Below the pieces are notes generated by a model. It saw only the letters and a program-made list of their open reading frames with translations, ran no database searches and was not told where the DNA came from. A stretch of 64,000 nt of DNA from Nitrososphaeraceae archaeon. Its GTDB lineage: Archaea; Thermoproteota; Nitrososphaeria; Nitrososphaerales; Nitrososphaeraceae. This document shows positions 27,763-36,276 of the stretch, piece after piece. Numbering within the stretch: the stretch's first letter is position 1; every line of letters starts with the position of its first letter. The stretch lies in assembly GCA_031316115.1 (NCBI GenBank), contig JALDRC010000005.1, positions 1 to 64,000 of the forward strand. The letters run 5' to 3'. The position numbers were made by a program, and so were the translations under genes.

Positions 27763-28632
27763 TTAAATTTGAATATTATCAAAACGGTTTAGAATCTTGA
27801 GCATTTGGGCTGTATGTTGAACGTTATGTGTTCTAATTATATTGATTCCATTAATTATGGCTAGTGCTTCCAAAATTAATGAGGGCAATAGTCGTTCTTC
27901 AGGTTTAAGATGGAGTATTTCTCCTATAAACGATTTATTTGATATTGATAGACATAATGGAAATCCTAAGTTCGTTAACTGTTTTATTTCTGAGATAATA
28001 TGTAGGTCTCTTAAATACCACGGTATATTGATTTTGGTAAAAAATGGATTTTTTCCTTCTTGACGGAAAAAACCAATCGATGGATCTAAAATAATGTTGT
28101 GATTCTTAATTCCAGAATCTATTGCTTTTTTTATACTTCCGTACAATATTCTATATGTAGAATTAATATCTCCCTTTGAGATCTGTCTCTTTGAGTACGC
28201 ACCAAGTATTATTTTTACCCCGTATTTTGCTACTATTTCTGCCATTCTATCATCGTATTTCAACCCACATACGTCGTTGATAATATCAACACCATGACTT
28301 ATTGCATTTTCAGCTACTATTGCCCTCGGGGTATCGATAGATAATGGCAAGTCTGATACTCTTTTTATTGCCTTCACAGCTTTTACTAAACGTCTACTTT
28401 CCTCTTCAGGAGAAATTATTGTATCTAGATATGGAGCTGTAGACATTCCACCTAGATCTATAATATTAGCTCCTTCATCTTCTAATTTTTTTGTATAAGA
28501 AGAAATATCATCCTTACTAATCTTAATTGAAGGGATGTAAAATGATTCTTTACTGCAATTTATAATGCCCATGATTTTTATAGCGCGGTTTTTTTGGAAA
28601 TTCAAATCTGTATTTTGATTACCAATATACAA
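27763..28632 (-). CDS. folP: dihydropteroate synthase (289 aa)
   Basis: The enzyme condenses a pterin diphosphate with p-aminobenzoate or a related arylamine for folate or methanopterin-like cofactors. Family motifs are visible. GIINCSKESF (residues ~22-31) corresponds to G-I-x-N-x-T-P-D-S-F, with Ser-Lys-Glu replacing Thr-Pro-Asp. Others are IIDLGGMSTAP (57-67), SIDTPRA, DIINDVCGL, ILDPSIGF, SISNKSFIG (equivalent of SRKSFIG) and a terminal RTHNV (equivalent of RVHDV). The gene is divergent from dph2 with about 110 bases between them. The variant first motif may reflect archaeal substrate differences. Confidence 0.85.
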   Translation of the reverse strand: MYIGNQNTDLNFQKNRAIKIMGIINCSKESFYIPSIKISKDDISSYTKKLEDEGANIIDLGGMSTAPYLDTIISPEEESRRLVKAVKAIKRVSDLPLSIDTPRAIVAENAISHGVDIINDVCGLKYDDRMAEIVAKYGVKIILGAYSKRQISKGDINSTYRILYGSIKKAIDSGIKNHNIILDPSIGFFRQEGKNPFFTKINIPWYLRDLHIISEIKQLTNLGFPLCLSISNKSFIGEILHLKPEERLLPSLILEALAIINGINIIRTHNVQHTAQMLKILNRFDNIQI

Positions 28633-28743
28633 TATTATTCAATGTAATTCCTTTTTTCCTATGACATTAAATTATATCATAAATTTGGTAAAATCAAAAG
28701 GAAGATATAGGAAATATAAAATATTATTTAAATATATTACAGA

Positions 28744-29748
28744 ATGATTCTAATAGACGAAGAAAAGATTTTTGAGATAATTAATAGAAGAAAACCCTTG
28801 TCTGTTGCTATAAATGGTCCTGAAGCTCTTTTTCCAAAGATCCAAGATACAGCAAAAAAAATTATGAAAATCTTTGCAATACCTGCCTATGTAATAGGAG
28901 ATCCGTGTTGGGGATCATGTGATCTAAATACACATGCAGCAGATGTTCTTGGTGTAGATTTATTATTTAACGTTGCTCATACTATATCATTCGAAACTTT
29001 AGGTACGAAAGTAGTCATGATTAATGCATATGACGATATCACATTTACTAAAATTGTCACCAAATTTGCTACTGAAATAAATAATAAACATATTAAATCA
29101 ATAGGATTAGTTACAGACAGTCAGCATCTTACACAAATTGAACCTGTTAAAAAATTGTTTGAAAAATTTGGTTTCAAGGTGATAATAGGGAAAGCAAAAG
29201 GACAGCTTAATCAAGGACAGGTTTTTGGATGTGAATTCTATCCTGCTTATGATATACAAAAACAAATAGACGCTTATGTATTTTTAGGTCAAAGTATGTT
29301 TCACTCTATAAGCATAGCTATGTCTACTGAAAAGTTGACCTTTATGTTGGACCCTTATTTAAATGAATATAAAGAGATAAATGAATATGCAATTAAATTT
29401 GAAAAAAAAGCAGTCTTATCTATCTATAAAGCTCAGGAAGCTGAGAAAATTGGAATAATAATTGGTTTAAAAGAAGGTCAATTTGCAAAAGCTAAAGCAT
29501 TAAAATTAAAAAAAATCCTTGAAGAACTCGGTAAAGAAATACAACTTTTTGCTATAACTGAGATTACGGAGGAACGACTAAGAAACTTCAAAGATATTGA
29601 CGCATATATCCAAGTAGCTTGTCCCAGAATCGCTACAGATAATCATTTTACAAAACCAGTTCTTTCAGTTCCACAAGCAGAGGCGTTAATAAAAATTTTA
29701 AAACATCAACCAATAGAAAATTTTTTGCAAATACGCCACTGGTTGTAA
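28744..29748 (+). CDS. dph2: 2-(3-amino-3-carboxypropyl)histidine synthase, diphthamide step 1 (334 aa)
   Basis: This is a radical enzyme that transfers the 3-amino-3-carboxypropyl group of S-adenosylmethionine to a histidine of elongation factor 2. The three Cys that bind the unusual [4Fe-4S] cluster fall in the expected places: C59 (DPCWGSCD, with C55 beside it), C163 (GQVFGCEFYP) and C293 (QVACPRIATDN). The archaeal homodimeric Dph2 length is matched. It starts at ATG 28744 and is followed closely by the SRP RNA gene on the other strand. Confidence 0.92.
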   Translation: MILIDEEKIFEIINRRKPLSVAINGPEALFPKIQDTAKKIMKIFAIPAYVIGDPCWGSCDLNTHAADVLGVDLLFNVAHTISFETLGTKVVMINAYDDITFTKIVTKFATEINNKHIKSIGLVTDSQHLTQIEPVKKLFEKFGFKVIIGKAKGQLNQGQVFGCEFYPAYDIQKQIDAYVFLGQSMFHSISIAMSTEKLTFMLDPYLNEYKEINEYAIKFEKKAVLSIYKAQEAEKIGIIIGLKEGQFAKAKALKLKKILEELGKEIQLFAITEITEERLRNFKDIDAYIQVACPRIATDNHFTKPVLSVPQAEALIKILKHQPIENFLQIRHWL

Positions 29749-29774
29749 ATTAGCTGAAAAAGTATTTACAATTT

Positions 29775-30093
29775 GCGGAGACAGCCTATTGGTACCACCA
29801 TAAATAACAATCCCAATCTCACACCTTGTATGATCCACCACGTAGACGAACCAGCATGGATACGTCACCTTAGGGTTGCTCCCTCCCGGACCTGACCCAT
29901 TTCGAGGATTAACAGTCAAGACCATACCTTCGTATAGTCTGCTGCTCATACCCATCCAATTCGGCGTAATTTCATTTCAACTTGGTATGTAGGAAATCAC
30001 TATCTAAGGATTTACCCAACAGTTACTGACCCCAGCATAAAGCCGATTTCCAGAAAGGGGTACGGCTAACACCCCAGTCCTCCCTGCCTCCGC
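29775..30093 (-). ncRNA. ffs: signal recognition particle RNA (7S RNA), about 319 nt
   Basis: The minus strand reads as an archaeal 7S RNA. The 5' end GCGGAGGCAG (plus 30084-30093) pairs perfectly over ten positions, including one G-U, with the 3' end CTGTCTCCGC (plus 29775-29784), giving helix 1. The helix 8 core is unmistakable: GGGTCAGGTCCGGGAGGGAG followed by CAACCC, the SRP54-binding motif. The region is far more GC-rich than its surroundings. The RNA scaffolds SRP19 and SRP54 for membrane targeting. Boundaries are set by the terminal helix and could extend by a base or two. Confidence 0.95.
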
Positions 30094-30129
30094 GTATTAT
30101 ATTCGAAGATGAAACATTATATTTGTTTA

Positions 30130-31062
30130 TTAATTAGATTGTAAAATAATAAGATTCTTACAAACAGAGCAAATACCATGGTTGGATTCATGTCCACATC
30201 GGTTGCATTTATTATGCTTGATATCTGAATTGAATTTAGAGATCTTTGAAATCTTTAACAGAGAACTAAATGTATTGTATTTTATTCCAGGTCTTTGTTC
30301 TTCTAGTAAATTAAAGAAATTTCTTAAATCTGTTCTTATACCTTCATTCATATATGGACATTGTTCGGTTTGAAATGGAATATTTTGTTGGAGGGCATAG
30401 AAAACTATTTCTTTTTCATAGATTTCTATAAAGGGTTTAATCTTCTTCATTCCATTAAAATGATAGTTTACCGGTTCTGGATTAAGCCACCCTATCCTAT
30501 TTACATCTCCAGAAATAATATTGATTAAGAAGGATTGTAACTGATCATCCAGATTATGTCCAGTCGCTATGATATTTGCACCTACATTCTGAGCAGCAAT
30601 GTCTATAGCTCTTCTTCGAAATGTTCCACAAATAGAACAGGATGTCATCTTTTTTGAAGGTCTCGATGAAATGGCGTCATCCATATTCATACCAAATAGG
30701 TCTTTATATGAAAAAATTTCATTTTTAACATTTAGTTTTGCACAAAAATCCTTTACCAGTTTGAGGGATTCATCTCTGTATCCCATTATTCCCTCATCTA
30801 TAGTTATGGCAACTAATGTACAAATATTCTTTCTTGTTGTTATCTCTTTCAATATATATAAAAGAGAAAGGCTATCTTTTCCTCCAGAAACACCTACTGC
30901 AATTTTATCATCGTAGTTGATCATAGAAAACTTGGAGATAGTTCTTGATGTCTTTTCTTCGATCGATATAATAAAACAAGATTTGCATAAAGTTTCTCCA
31001 GAGTAAGGTCTAAAATAAATACCATTTTTATTTTTACACTTTGAACAAGATAGCGAAGACAT
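30130..31062 (-). CDS. TtuA/NcsA-type tRNA 2-thiolation enzyme (310 aa)
   Basis: This PP-loop ATPase activates tRNA uridine for sulphur insertion. The PP-loop is SGGKDS at 59-64. An N-terminal zinc knuckle (C6, C9, C26, C29) and a C-terminal one (C285, C288, C297, C300) flank the catalytic domain. C141 (CSIC), C144 and C234 (TEQCPY) match the three Cys that hold the [4Fe-4S] cluster in TtuA-type enzymes. GHNLDDQ (167-173) is also characteristic. Choosing between position 54 (TtuA) and position 34 (Ncs6) substrates is not possible from sequence reading. It is encoded 36 bases upstream of the SRP RNA on the same strand. Confidence 0.88.
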   Translation of the reverse strand: MSSLSCSKCKNKNGIYFRPYSGETLCKSCFIISIEEKTSRTISKFSMINYDDKIAVGVSGGKDSLSLLYILKEITTRKNICTLVAITIDEGIMGYRDESLKLVKDFCAKLNVKNEIFSYKDLFGMNMDDAISSRPSKKMTSCSICGTFRRRAIDIAAQNVGANIIATGHNLDDQLQSFLINIISGDVNRIGWLNPEPVNYHFNGMKKIKPFIEIYEKEIVFYALQQNIPFQTEQCPYMNEGIRTDLRNFFNLLEEQRPGIKYNTFSSLLKISKISKFNSDIKHNKCNRCGHESNHGICSVCKNLIILQSN

Positions 31063-32813
31063 CTTACAAGGAAAATTAGTGAATAGTAGCCGTTATTATT
31101 GTTATGGTGTTTTTCTTAGCTTAAAATTCTAATCATAACTTTTTATCATAATTTTGGATATTAGTAAATCTATTATCACAAAAATTTACTAAGAGGGTTT
31201 ATTCGTTTGGATTCCTGTATTTAATTAAATTGAAAGGATTTTAGAAAATGAGAAAATATGCAATAAATCGTTTATCAAAAAACAATTGGTGAAGATAAAA
31301 AACAGATAATTAGTCCTATAGAAACAATCATCTCTAACAACACCCCATAGTTAATTATGAAGACTAAACAACAATCAAAATACGATAGTTTATACCAACA
31401 ATGCTTCGTATTTTAAAGCATTATAGGATTATTCCTAGATATTCATATACATACCTACAAAAGTAATCATATTATATCTTGTTCTGGCAGTCCATATAGT
31501 ACGTTCTACAATAAAATAGTATGAAAGATATAGAATATTTAAAGATTGATTGGGTAAAGCGATAATATTTAAGATTATTCTTAATACTATCGAATATTTC
31601 ACATAATACTAACATACAGAAATTTACAGGTATAGTAATTGGTTCAAAAATTCTATTATGCTTGTAATAATATTATTTTCTCCTTTTACCTTTTTTATAA
31701 ATACGAGACACATATTTACTAATATTTATGCTACTGGATTAAAAATAACAAATGCACCAGAATACTATAGAAATAGAGCAAAATTATAGTGAGAATATGG
31801 AAGAAAAAAGAAAATATACTTCATTGTAAATAGTAGTAGATGTTCTAAAACATGCAATAACAAGAGGTAGTTAACTTCAAAATAACCCATTTAAAGCCAA
31901 AACAAAAAAATAACACAACATAGATTTAATATTGACTGCAACAAAAATATCAAAAATAAAATTTGCTATCTGTCATTGTTGTTTGTGTTTTTTGTTGTTA
32001 CATATAAAGCAGATTGCGACAGTGGATGATATAATCATGTACGTGTTGGATGATAGAAATTACATGGCCACCAGGATTATCTGAACAATTATGAATTATA
32101 GATGTCAACAGAATTTTCAATTCGTAGAAGATACAGAAATGAGTCCAAACATGATTAATACAAGGTGGTGTACTAACAAAGAAACGAGTATGAGACTATT
32201 TATTGTATTTGTTTTAACTAAACTCTTTGGAGAACATATTACATTTATACTCCAAATCAGATAACTAATATCGGATGTTATTATAAAATCCTCAAATAAT
32301 GGAGATTTTGGCTATTATGTTGTGGTTTCTATATAGCCAGCATATAAACAATAATCAAATATAATAAAGGTCAGTAATAAAAAAATGTTATTTTTATTAC
32401 AATAATTGTTACATATTTAATAATATAAAACTACTTCTATGACTATTATTATGAAATAAAAATGAGATTAGAAAATAAAATCTTCAATAATTATATAGAT
32501 TGGTCGGTTCTGGGAGGAGTAATCAACATATAATATAAGAGAAGATTATGTTAGAAGTAAAAATAGAAAAGATGGACTACGCAAATTATGTTTAATGTCA
32601 AGATAGGAATAAAATTGATGAGAAAATATCAAACATTCTAAGTAGCACAATTGTGGATCTTATCAATTCGATACTATTAATATTATTATTATGTATATAA
32701 TATGCCAAAATATTCCTATTCTGACTGATGACTTTTCCGAATTAGGAATTAACTTCCATAAAAAGGTACATTTAGCCATTAAAATTAATATATTATAAAA
32801 ATAAATGTGAGAT
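31063..32813. other. 1.75-kb gene-poor region
   Basis: This is the longest stretch in the window without a supported gene. All frames are broken by stops and no family could be recognised. Composition is like other spacers. It may hold fully decayed genes or unrecognised small RNAs, but I see no positive evidence for either. Confidence 0.45.
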
Positions 32814-33320
32814 ATGACTGCAAAAAATGTACTAGATTATGTTAATTTCAAGATAATAGATATACTTAATGAAAATTCATCAGTGCCATTTGTTGAACTA
32901 GCAAAACAGATAGGTATTTCTGATGCAACAGTTCATACAAGAGTTAAAAAATTAATATCTATGGGAATAATAAAGAAATTCTCGATATTTGTAGATAATA
33001 ATTTGATAGGTTATGATCATCTTGCGTTTATTATGGTAAAAGTGGAGAAAGGAAAGGCTGACCAGGCCGTTATGGTATTGGAAACCATTGAAGAGATATT
33101 AGAAATCCATGAAATATATGATAAGTTTGATCTATTAGTAAAAATAAGGGCAAAAAGTCTGAAGAACATGAGAGATACAATAGTAAACAAAATTCTAACA
33201 ATTTCGTTTGTTAAAGAGATCGAGTTAATGACTGTTTTGAGAACTAGAAAAGAAGAACAGATGGTATCGTTAAGAAATGATCTTTATGAAAAATCAAAAG
33301 ATTTTTTTGGGATCGGTTGA
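32814..33320 (+). CDS. Lrp/AsnC-family transcriptional regulator (168 aa)
   Basis: The N-terminal helix-turn-helix (VPFVELAKQIGISDATVHTRVKKLISMGIIKK split at about residues 24-53) is followed by the RAM/AsnC ligand-binding alpha/beta domain (about 62-140: LAFIMVKVEKGKADQAV, ILEIHEIYDKFDLLVKIRAKSLKNM). The overall length matches the family. Such regulators form octamers that sense amino acids or act as global regulators. The gene is isolated by long spacers on both sides, so its target is unknown. It starts at ATG 32814. Confidence 0.9.
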   Translation: MTAKNVLDYVNFKIIDILNENSSVPFVELAKQIGISDATVHTRVKKLISMGIIKKFSIFVDNNLIGYDHLAFIMVKVEKGKADQAVMVLETIEEILEIHEIYDKFDLLVKIRAKSLKNMRDTIVNKILTISFVKEIELMTVLRTRKEEQMVSLRNDLYEKSKDFFGIG

Positions 33321-33424
33321 TTTAAGCAGTAAAACATGTAGATTATATTCTTATAAAGAAGCTATGAAAATTAAATTTGAAAGAATATAACATCTATCTT
33401 CAATGTTATCTATTCGCCGTATCT

Positions 33425-33610
33425 GTATTTTCTAGTGGTTAGTCTACGAAATTCTCTAAGATGTCAACGCTATTTAGAGATAATACAAGGAAAAAAGTGT
33501 ATGTGCAGAACTGGATTCAAATAGTAGGCAGTTCTCAAATATACAAATAAATACAGAAGATTTTTTGGATTCAGTATATATGAAACGATTATTTAGATAG
33601 GAGAAATATT
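33425..33610 (+). pseudogene. decayed IS6-type transposase remnant, plus orientation
   Basis: DNA and frame-shifted translations align with the transposase of the element at 34.05-34.77 kb. VSLRNS matches LSLRNT, and VQNWIQIVGSSQIYK matches VWNWIQRFSSCQIYK. SIYETII matches IDETII. Several stops break it and both ends are gone. It lies only about 450 bases from the better-preserved element and points the opposite way. Confidence 0.55.
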
Positions 33611-33753
33611 TCACGTATATAACTGAATAAATTTTTTGTCCCCCTATAATGAAAAAATCATATCAAATAATAGTCGATATTTTTAGTTAAAGGATTTTAG
33701 TAGTAAATAATCTAGTATTTTAATCTAGCATTTTTGTGATTTCAATTTTAAAA

Positions 33754-33969
33754 CTAGATTTTTTGTTTGTCCTTCTTAGAGGCTTGCCACCAGTCTAAAT
33801 AATCTTCACGAATCCTTTTTTTATGGTCTTCATAATTTATCTCTGATTTATTACGTAATTCATCCATTTTTTCGCGAGAGGCGTAGAGTCCACAACTCTT
33901 ACAAATAAAATTCTTTGTTGATGGATCTAATTTTAAATCTCCCCCACATTCTGGACAAAATTTAACCAA
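33754..33969 (-). CDS. single zinc-ribbon protein with charged tail (71 aa)
   Basis: C5-x2-C8 (CPEC) and C23-x2-C26 (CKSC) form one zinc ribbon of the TFIIB/TFIIS-like type (MVKFCPECGG ... FICKSCGLY). After it comes a long charged helix ending in EDYLDWWQASKKDKQKI. No signal peptide or membrane segment is present. Small proteins of this build recur in Nitrososphaeria and may associate with the transcription machinery, but that is inference from the ribbon type. It begins at ATG 33969 and is not part of an operon. Confidence 0.75.
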   Translation of the reverse strand: MVKFCPECGGDLKLDPSTKNFICKSCGLYASREKMDELRNKSEINYEDHKKRIREDYLDWWQASKKDKQKI

Positions 33970-34053
33970 TTATATAAAAATATATCAAGACCTAATAAAA
34001 GGATTATCAGTAATTATATTACATTACTGCTACTTTTTATCTGCCAAATTTTA

Positions 34054-34772
34054 GGCTCTGTTAATTTAAGATAATACTCATCTCCTTTTCTAACTCAAAA
34101 TGATTATTGTTTGCTATAGTATCATTATACATAGATACAAAGAATTGTATCCAGTTATGAACATGAAATAAATTACATTCCTCTTGTCTACATGGATAGT
34201 AATCATCAAAACTTTCTATACGATCTTTCAGGTACTGATTTAATCTTTCCATCAAACTTTTCTCTATTGAAGAATGCAAATAGTGTTTTAATCCAATTAC
34301 ATTGCATGCTTCACTATACCAGGTACCACCATCTGTATAGATGGTATGTTTTCCATATATTGATACAAGAGATCATGAATTTTTCAGCTACAAGCATGTT
34401 TCTATCTTCAGAGATATAGATTCCAAGCACAGTGTTATGTACTGGTTCAATACAAAATCATAACCAGAAATTTTTCTGTCCTATCTGAATAATGGTTTCA
34501 TCTATAATAAAAGCGGTTACTCTTTTTCTTTTGTAGATCTGACAAGAACTAAATCTTTGTATCCAATTCCAAACAGAAACATGACTTCGCTTTTCATCTC
34601 TAAATATTACTAATGCTTTAGATGTATTACGTAAACTCAATCCAAGAAAGTACAGATAAAGAGAATACATTACTATACACGTAACTGTTCTGTTTCTTTC
34701 AAATTTGATTTGATTCATATGATAAATTGAATGTTCTTAGCTATAGCTGTTTCTGATTAAATTAACAGAGCC
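34054..34772 (-). mobile_element. IS6-type insertion sequence with perfect ends but a broken transposase
   Basis: The 719-bp element is bounded by 15-bp perfect inverted repeats, GGCTCTGTTAATTTA (34054-34068) and TAAATTAACAGAGCC (34758-34772). Outside lies a perfect 8-bp direct repeat AAATTTTA (34046-34053 and 34773-34780). Length, 8-bp duplication and transposase type all fit the IS6 family. The transposase has one in-frame stop and one frameshift, so the copy cannot move by itself. The intact ends and target duplication indicate recent insertion. Related remnants lie near 22.4, 33.5 and 46.5 kb. Confidence 0.9.
34061..34718 (-). pseudogene. IS6-type DDE transposase, one stop and one frameshift
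   Basis: The N-terminal frame runs from ATG 34718 (MNQIKFERNRTV) through the first catalytic Asp (AFIIDETIIQIG) to a TGA at 34458-34460. That TGA sits where relatives have Trp (WLW). Reading through gives FCIEPVHNTVLGIYISEDRNMLVAEKF. A frameshift near 34.36-34.39 kb then moves the frame to IYGKHTIYTDGGTWYSEACN (second Asp) and on to SIEKSLMERLNQYLKDR with the catalytic Glu, ending at TAA 34061. All catalytic residues are still readable, so only two mutations separate it from a working gene. Confidence 0.88.
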
Positions 34773-34881
34773 AAATTTTAAGTATTTTTTATAAAAATTG
34801 TTAAATATTATATTAATACGTGTTACCCTTGTAAATTTCAATACTTATTTTATGAGATGAGATCAAACAATTATATATAAT

Positions 34882-35556
34882 TTGAAACTTATCAATAAAA
34901 AATATTTTGGGATTAAATTGAAATCATTAGATAAGATAATACTTGGTTCCTTATTCATTAGTAATTTAGACAAAAGTTTAGGATTTTTAGATCGACTGCA
35001 AGAGAGACATCAAATAGATAAAAAATTTTTTTATCCACGGATTTTACAACTATTGGAAATCGGTTTAATAGAAAAAGAAAAAACTAATAATAACAATTAT
35101 AGGTTAAGCATTTTAGGAAGAGAGGCACTAAAGGTTGTTCTTGTTGGAGGTGTATTTGACATACTACATCCAGGTCACATATCTACATTAAAGGCAGCTA
35201 AATCCTATGGAGATCTGCTCATAGTAGTAATTGCAACCACATCTACTGCGGTTAAAATTAAAAATAATCGGAGGATTTACCACTCTGAGGAATTAAGGAA
35301 GGAACTAGTATCTGCTCTCAGCTTTGTTGATCTTGCATTGATAGGAAAAGAAGGAACATTGTTTGATACCGTAGAATTTGTTAAACCTGACATTATTGCC
35401 TTAGGATATGATCAGACGCACACAGAGAAATATATTTCGGAAAATTGTAAAATAAGAAATATTGATACTCAAGTTATTCGATTGAATACACCTATTCCTA
35501 GAAGTAAGAGCTCCGAAATAAAAAAGGAACTAGGTGAAGCTGTATATGATATTTAA
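34882..35556 (+). CDS. ribL: FAD synthase-type cytidylyltransferase RibL with N-terminal winged helix (224 aa)
   Basis: The C-terminal domain (about 85-224) is a nucleotidyltransferase. VVLVGGVFDILHPGHIS holds the H96-P-G-H99 motif, with SSEIKKEL near the end as the ISSSxIR-like motif. This is the archaeal RibL type that makes FAD from FMN. Residues about 15-82 form a winged helix (KIILGSLFISN ... ILQLLEIGLIEKEK), an uncommon extra domain suggesting DNA binding. The TTG at 34882 lies right after a TATA-like ATTATATATAA (34870-34880). An in-frame TTG at 34918 would suit a leaderless message better. It converges with ribK, the preceding step. Confidence 0.82.
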   Translation: MKLINKKYFGIKLKSLDKIILGSLFISNLDKSLGFLDRLQERHQIDKKFFYPRILQLLEIGLIEKEKTNNNNYRLSILGREALKVVLVGGVFDILHPGHISTLKAAKSYGDLLIVVIATTSTAVKIKNNRRIYHSEELRKELVSALSFVDLALIGKEGTLFDTVEFVKPDIIALGYDQTHTEKYISENCKIRNIDTQVIRLNTPIPRSKSSEIKKELGEAVYDI

Positions 35557-35572
35557 ATAAAAGATAGGAAAA

Positions 35573-36268
35573 TTAGAGTATATTATGGGTTTTAACTTTA
35601 AATTTTATGATATCTCCATTTTCCAATTTAAATTTATCTTTGATAGAAAATGGAGCTATGATTTCTATTATCGTGTCGTCATAATGAGTTCGTTCTAGGA
35701 TTAATACCATACCATTGATATCGTCACTTTCATTCAGCAATGCGGGATAGCATTTAACCCATCCATAAGTTCGAATCTCATCACTAAAGCCATCAATCAA
35801 TATGGCAGGGAATTTTAATATCTCTTTTTTTCTATCAACATATAACTTTGAATTTAATTTTATATTGAGTGTACCAGGATATGGTTCGTATCCCAATTTC
35901 TCTTTGAAACGTTTTTTATAACCCGGTAGAGACATGTAATATGATCCTTCGCCCATACCAGAAATTATTTCTCCTTCGAAATTCATTGTTTTTCTAAATG
36001 TCTCAATTGATGTCTTTAAAAAAAGATATAAATTATACACTTCTTGAAAGCCTTTTTCGGTAACTCTTATACTAAATTTCTTACTATTTTTGTTCCGTTC
36101 TATTAATCCTAATAATTCTAGATCCAGTAATTCTTTTGAAGCTAATTGTTGAGAACAATTAATTTTTTTTGCAAGTTCTGTAGTAGTAATTTCTATAAAA
36201 TTATTTCTGGCTCCGTATACTAAAAGATGAGATAAAATAAGAATGTATTTTATTTTTGGATCTTTCAT
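35573..36268 (-). CDS. ribK: CTP-dependent riboflavin kinase with winged helix (231 aa)
   Basis: This archaeal riboflavin kinase uses CTP to make FMN. The N-terminal winged helix (about 10-80: TTTELAKKINCSQQLASKELLDLELLGLIER, read in pieces) is fused to the kinase barrel (about 97-231). Kinase motifs are GEIISGMGEGSYYMSLPGY (99-117) and GYEPYPGTLNIKL (126-138), characteristic of the DUF120/RibK family. It follows dnaG by 8 bases, likely in one transcript, and converges with ribL, which uses its product. The winged-helix fusion is known in many archaeal RibK proteins (RbkR type) that also regulate transcription. Confidence 0.92.
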   Translation of the reverse strand: MKDPKIKYILILSHLLVYGARNNFIEITTTELAKKINCSQQLASKELLDLELLGLIERNKNSKKFSIRVTEKGFQEVYNLYLFLKTSIETFRKTMNFEGEIISGMGEGSYYMSLPGYKKRFKEKLGYEPYPGTLNIKLNSKLYVDRKKEILKFPAILIDGFSDEIRTYGWVKCYPALLNESDDINGMVLILERTHYDDTIIEIIAPFSIKDKFKLENGDIIKFKVKTHNIL

Positions 36269-36276
36269 TAAACTTG

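Noticed and set aside
29698-29955. Open minus-strand frame of 85 codons
   Set aside because: It lies within and beside the SRP RNA gene and the end of dph2; the RNA signal (10-bp terminal helix and helix 8 core) explains the sequence fully.
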